Shown: positions 60,515 through 64,000 of the stretch, piece by piece | Layout: the number at the start of each line of letters is the position of its first letter | Position numbering within the stretch: the stretch's first letter is position 1 | Origin: Monilinia fructicola | Taxonomy: Eukaryota; Ascomycota; Leotiomycetes; Helotiales; Sclerotiniaceae | DNA: 64,000 nucleotides | Direction of reading: 5' to 3' | Assembly: GCA_008692225.1 (NCBI GenBank) | Contig: VICG01000004.1 | Span: forward strand, 62,001 to 126,000 | The notes under the pieces: generated by a model | Database searches by the model: none | Seen by the model: the letters and a program-made list of their open reading frames with translations, nothing else | Told to the model about the DNA's origin: nothing | Made by a program: the position numbers and the translations under genes

Positions 60515-62527
60515 TTTGGGTGAATGAATGGTTGAATGAATGAATATCCGACGTTTCGGGAACGTGATGGATTGTTTGATTATTAATATTGTAGATATAA
60601 CCTTGAAAGACAATCAACGAAAGTAATATCTAATAGATAGATAGATAGAAATCAGGGTATCAAGAAACGAATCGCGCCGGCAGACAACATTAGATACGGG
60701 CAGAAGAAGACCAAGATATATATCTCGTCATCTCAACTTTGAGCTCTCGTCTCTTCTCGTTAGTCGTCCTAAGAATATCCAATCTCCCGTGCCCAGCAAC
60801 TAGGGGGAGCCCCACAAACGCATAGCAAACCACCAGATGCGCACCCATCCGTCCTCACCTTTCCACAAAAAGAACGCGAATCACAATTGGCCCATGAGAT
60901 GAATGCAGTTCTTTAGCAGAAAGAGTATAGCAGTGAAATCCAGAGATCGAAATTCCCGTATTGGGACACGCGAAGTGGGAAATGAAGGGGTGCGCACGGA
61001 TGTTTGATGTCAGGGGTCGCCAAAGGGCGTTGGCGCTGTTGAAATCGTTTTTCTTTTTCCTTTTCTTCATCTGGTCTGGAGTTTTGAGTGAGTGCTTGGG
61101 GCTTGGCGATTATGCTCTGTTCAGGTCTGCACTGGTAGTTGATGTGGTGAGAGTGATGAGATTGGAAGAAGTCACATCAGCTTCACTATATCGAAGTTCC
61201 GTGCGAGTGCTCGGAATGTGGCTGGCATGTATTTGTTGATTATGATGACGGTAAAGTTTACTTAATCCATCTGGATATGGATTATGGTTTTTTCAGGTTG
61301 AATGTTACATCTGATATTGGTGTTTTAAACTTGTGCTTGGAACTTGGCATTGATGTTCTCTACTTCTTACAATAGTATTATACCTCTTCTCATTCCTTGT
61401 GCATTGAAGCCTCGATTCCAACCTCGCATTCGAACTAAGCCTTATCCTTTTAAGTTTATTTGAAAGCCGTTGGCATTGAACTGAAGACCTGGCCATCTGA
61501 CTTTTAGACTGTCTCGTTTTTGAAAACTTTTCCGAGGAAGACTTACCTGAAGAATTTGGACGTGAAACCCAGTATATCAAAAGAAAATGCTAATATATGC
61601 AATCGATCTGGAGGCTTTCTATGAGAGCGATGATGTAAGTTCGTCTTCCTGCCTCATTGGCCCTGAATTCTCTTTGGTACAGTAATAATTTATTAGGTTC
61701 AACATGCCTCCGTGAATTCTCATATATTTCTAAACCATTTATGCCGTTCTGATATGTTCCTCTATAAGTAAAAACGTCCCTTCCTACCATCCACAGCAGC
61801 AATGATGAGTTCTTCTTCACAATCTCCAGGAACTTGTTATATGAAGCTGGCAAATATCTTCATCAGGTAAAACTTACCATGTTTCCTATGATTATCAAAA
61901 TGATGATTAATACCCCAGCTGTCTTCTACAATAAGCATCGCTTTACTAATCACTTGTAGATATATTCCTTTGGTGAAGTTGATCCTTGGAGAAGTTTGAC
62001 ACACTCGATGCGTATAGCTCCACGTAGACAATGGCAGTACGGATTACCTTTTCTGTCTTGAACACAAACATCGAGAATGCTGAAATCACATGCATCCCAG
62101 GGACCTGGGCTACCATTGTACGTCCCAGTATGGAGATAGTTTGAACTAATTATGATAGGTTATCAGTCCATTTCTACTGTACTTGCCCATGTCCATCTAG
62201 GTCCCCGAAATGGCAGAGGCTCTATTCCAGGTTCATCATTTGCAGATCACAACAATGAATGGGGCTATTCATATTCCCGTAAGGTAATGAGCGTTATGCT
62301 TTTTGTGCAAAATGCTTGGCGATAATTGACCATGCTACAAGTTTATCACTGCTAATTTCATTTGATATTGACTATGATCTTTGATTGTAATTGACCAGGA
62401 GTGATGGAATGGGCTCTGTCGCGCATCTACAGCTCCTACTCTCACGAAATTGATTAGTTTGGCTTCTGGAAATGTCTCTAGGTGTAGACGAGTATGGCAT
62501 TCAAGAATCACTTGAGACTGACCAAAG
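60515..62527. other. Intergenic stretch
   Basis: No gene supported; short overlapping frames only. A GATA-type tetranucleotide run lies near 60635-60650. Confidence 0.45.
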
Positions 62528-62911
62528 TAGAGACATTTAGCCAGTTTTCATTTTCATTTTCATAATTTATATAATAGGCATAGTCTATGAATATGGTGTT
62601 TCTGTTAAAAGGCATTTAGCTACTTTTAATACTTTTCAAATTAGTGTATTTATATAAATAGTATAATATATAATAACTTTAAGGTATTAAAGTATATATT
62701 CGTTCGTTTATCATATAATCAATCCCCTTTTTCGTTATAATAGACTAATTTGATAAAAATGAAGTTTTACTTTATATTTATTAAAATGAATGAATATAAA
62801 GTGGATCAAAGGATTTCATAGTTTCCATTTTAGGACTCGTTTTAACAATGGATCGATCGCTATTATGAATTCCCTTATTCGAAACTTTTAATAGTTACCT
62901 AAATGTCTCTA
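62528..62911 (+). mobile_element. MITE copy 2, family with TAGAGACATTTAG ends
   Basis: Perfect 13-bp inverted ends TAGAGACATTTAG (62528-62540) and CTAAATGTCTCTA (62899-62911). Interior is AT-rich, non-coding and shares blocks with 45981-46306 in reverse orientation. Confidence 0.75.
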
Positions 62912-63810
62912 GTGTAACGTTTGAGGGCTTAAGAAACGTTCTTGAAAAACCATGGCCATGCCCTTTGGAATAACGGCGAATCTAGAAAAACTCGCTTGCG
63001 CATCATCGTGACTACCTAGGTACGCAAATCCAAGCAAGCCTTGAAGTATTGCCATTTGCCTTTGCCCTAGAACTGTCTAATGCTCCCACAAACTCCATTA
63101 ACTCCACTCTCTTGACCGGGAAGAGCACCCTATCCGGACCTGGGATATTTAGCTTGTTAGGGTACACAAACTCGTCCTATGAGGTTTAACAGAATATTGA
63201 CCCTATGTATCTGGCGGATAAGGGTTCCGGGTGTTGATTATGTGATTGACCATTATAGTCGCCCGAACTTGAAGTTATCCCTAATCATAACAAAAACTCG
63301 AAAACATCAGATCAAATATAAGGATATAAAGTAGAAGCTTGTAAATCCCTTAGCCAACATTTCGGCCACCCCTCCCCCCATTTCGGCCATTTTATACCTG
63401 CAAATCTACCCGTACCGGGTGTATATCTATAGGGTTTTCACCCTACCCTTTGTCCCAGCCTGTTCCTGACAAGGTTCAGATCTCTGTTGAGTAGGGTTGT
63501 TATTTATACTGAATATATCGTAACGTATATCGGTCACCTCAATATAATATATAATATTGGTCAAGGCAAATATATATGTGCATATATATGCATATATTAG
63601 CGTGTTTTAAAGTGGATTATTTAGTCTATTTTAGGTAAGGACTGAATATTTTAAATGGCCGAGAGCTTTAAGGCCGGGGATTGAGAATATTTTAAGCAAA
63701 TATTGAAGGTATTTTGAAAGGACAAATATGAATTTGATTGGATAATTAAGAAAAGTCTTCGATGCTTATTAATAAGCATACCTTCAAAATCTACTTATAT
63801 CTTCAACTAA
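62912..63810. other. Intergenic stretch
   Basis: No gene seen. GCCAACATTTCGGCCACCCC near 63354 and GGCCATTTTATACC near 63387 recall the outer arm of the foldback element at 29563-30408, perhaps a distant relative's tip. Confidence 0.35.
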
Positions 63811-63900
63811 TAATATTACTCGTTCAAGCTAGCTAATCTATAATATCATTCGCTCAAACTAGCTAGTTTATAATATCATTCGCTCAAACTAATTAATATC
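63811..63900. repeat. Three tandem 30-bp units
   Basis: Units begin TAATATCATTCGCTCAAACT at 63841 and 63871; the first, at 63811, is a diverged copy. Units two and three are identical over their first 21 bp. Confidence 0.85.
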
Positions 63901-64000
63901 ATCTATTCTCAATATATCAAGCAAAATAACTCAATCTAATTGGTTAAATCGATATAATTCATCAAAAATCTCTCATAGAAACAAATTTTTATTCCCACCT

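Overview
This window looks like nuclear DNA of a filamentous ascomycete. Genes are split by 45-65 bp GT-AG introns with CTRAC-type branch sites, a Zn2Cys6/MHR transcription factor and a 2EXR-domain protein are present, and gene islands are separated by AT-rich transposon relics. The pectin lyase, sugar-acid genes and general gene style would suit a plant-associated Leotiomycete such as the Sclerotiniaceae. That placement is inference, not proof.

Layout: (1) 1-8443, all minus strand: the 5' part of an NRPS-like A-T-R reductase, a Zn2Cys6 regulator, an enolase-superfamily sugar-acid dehydratase and an aldo/keto reductase. (2) 8626-17512: an 8.9 kb Mutator-like DNA transposon with terminal inverted repeats and a 9-bp target-site duplication. 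It carries a heavily stop-ridden transposase gene, two paralogous zinc-finger genes on the other strand, and an AACGTTT palindrome repeated in its introns and spacers. (3) 17722-22801: a DapA-family 2-keto-3-deoxy-sugar-acid aldolase, a small membrane protein and a secreted pectin lyase. (4) 22.9-37.5 kb: a gene-poor, AT-rich block with a decayed PIF/Harbinger-like element, a TA-flanked foldback element, 7-bp tandem arrays and a tRNA-like fragment. (5) 37.5-44.4 kb: acid-sphingomyelinase-like phosphodiesterase, DBP6-type RNA helicase and the GPI-anchor glycosyltransferase PIG-A/SPT14. (6) 44.4-64 kb: heme-thiolate peroxidase, GNAT remnant, a hypothetical protein, an MFS transporter, a DUF3431 relic, a 2EXR protein and a small secreted protein, with two copies of one MITE family.

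How the genes fit: dehydratase, aldolase and aldo/keto reductase are the three activities needed to take a hexonate through a 2-keto-3-deoxy acid to pyruvate and glyceraldehyde, then glycerol. The reductase and aldolase were apparently divergent over a promoter of about 380 bp, which the transposon has split. The pectin lyase lies about 2.8 kb beyond the aldolase gene.

Caution: six genes (regulator, dehydratase, reductase, pectin lyase, phosphodiesterase, helicase) read through fully only if ten small tandem gains are allowed for: +1 in short single-base runs or +2 in GA/CT runs. One of them is in a helicase whose yeast homologue is essential, so I favour sequence error over real decay, but cannot decide from one sequence.
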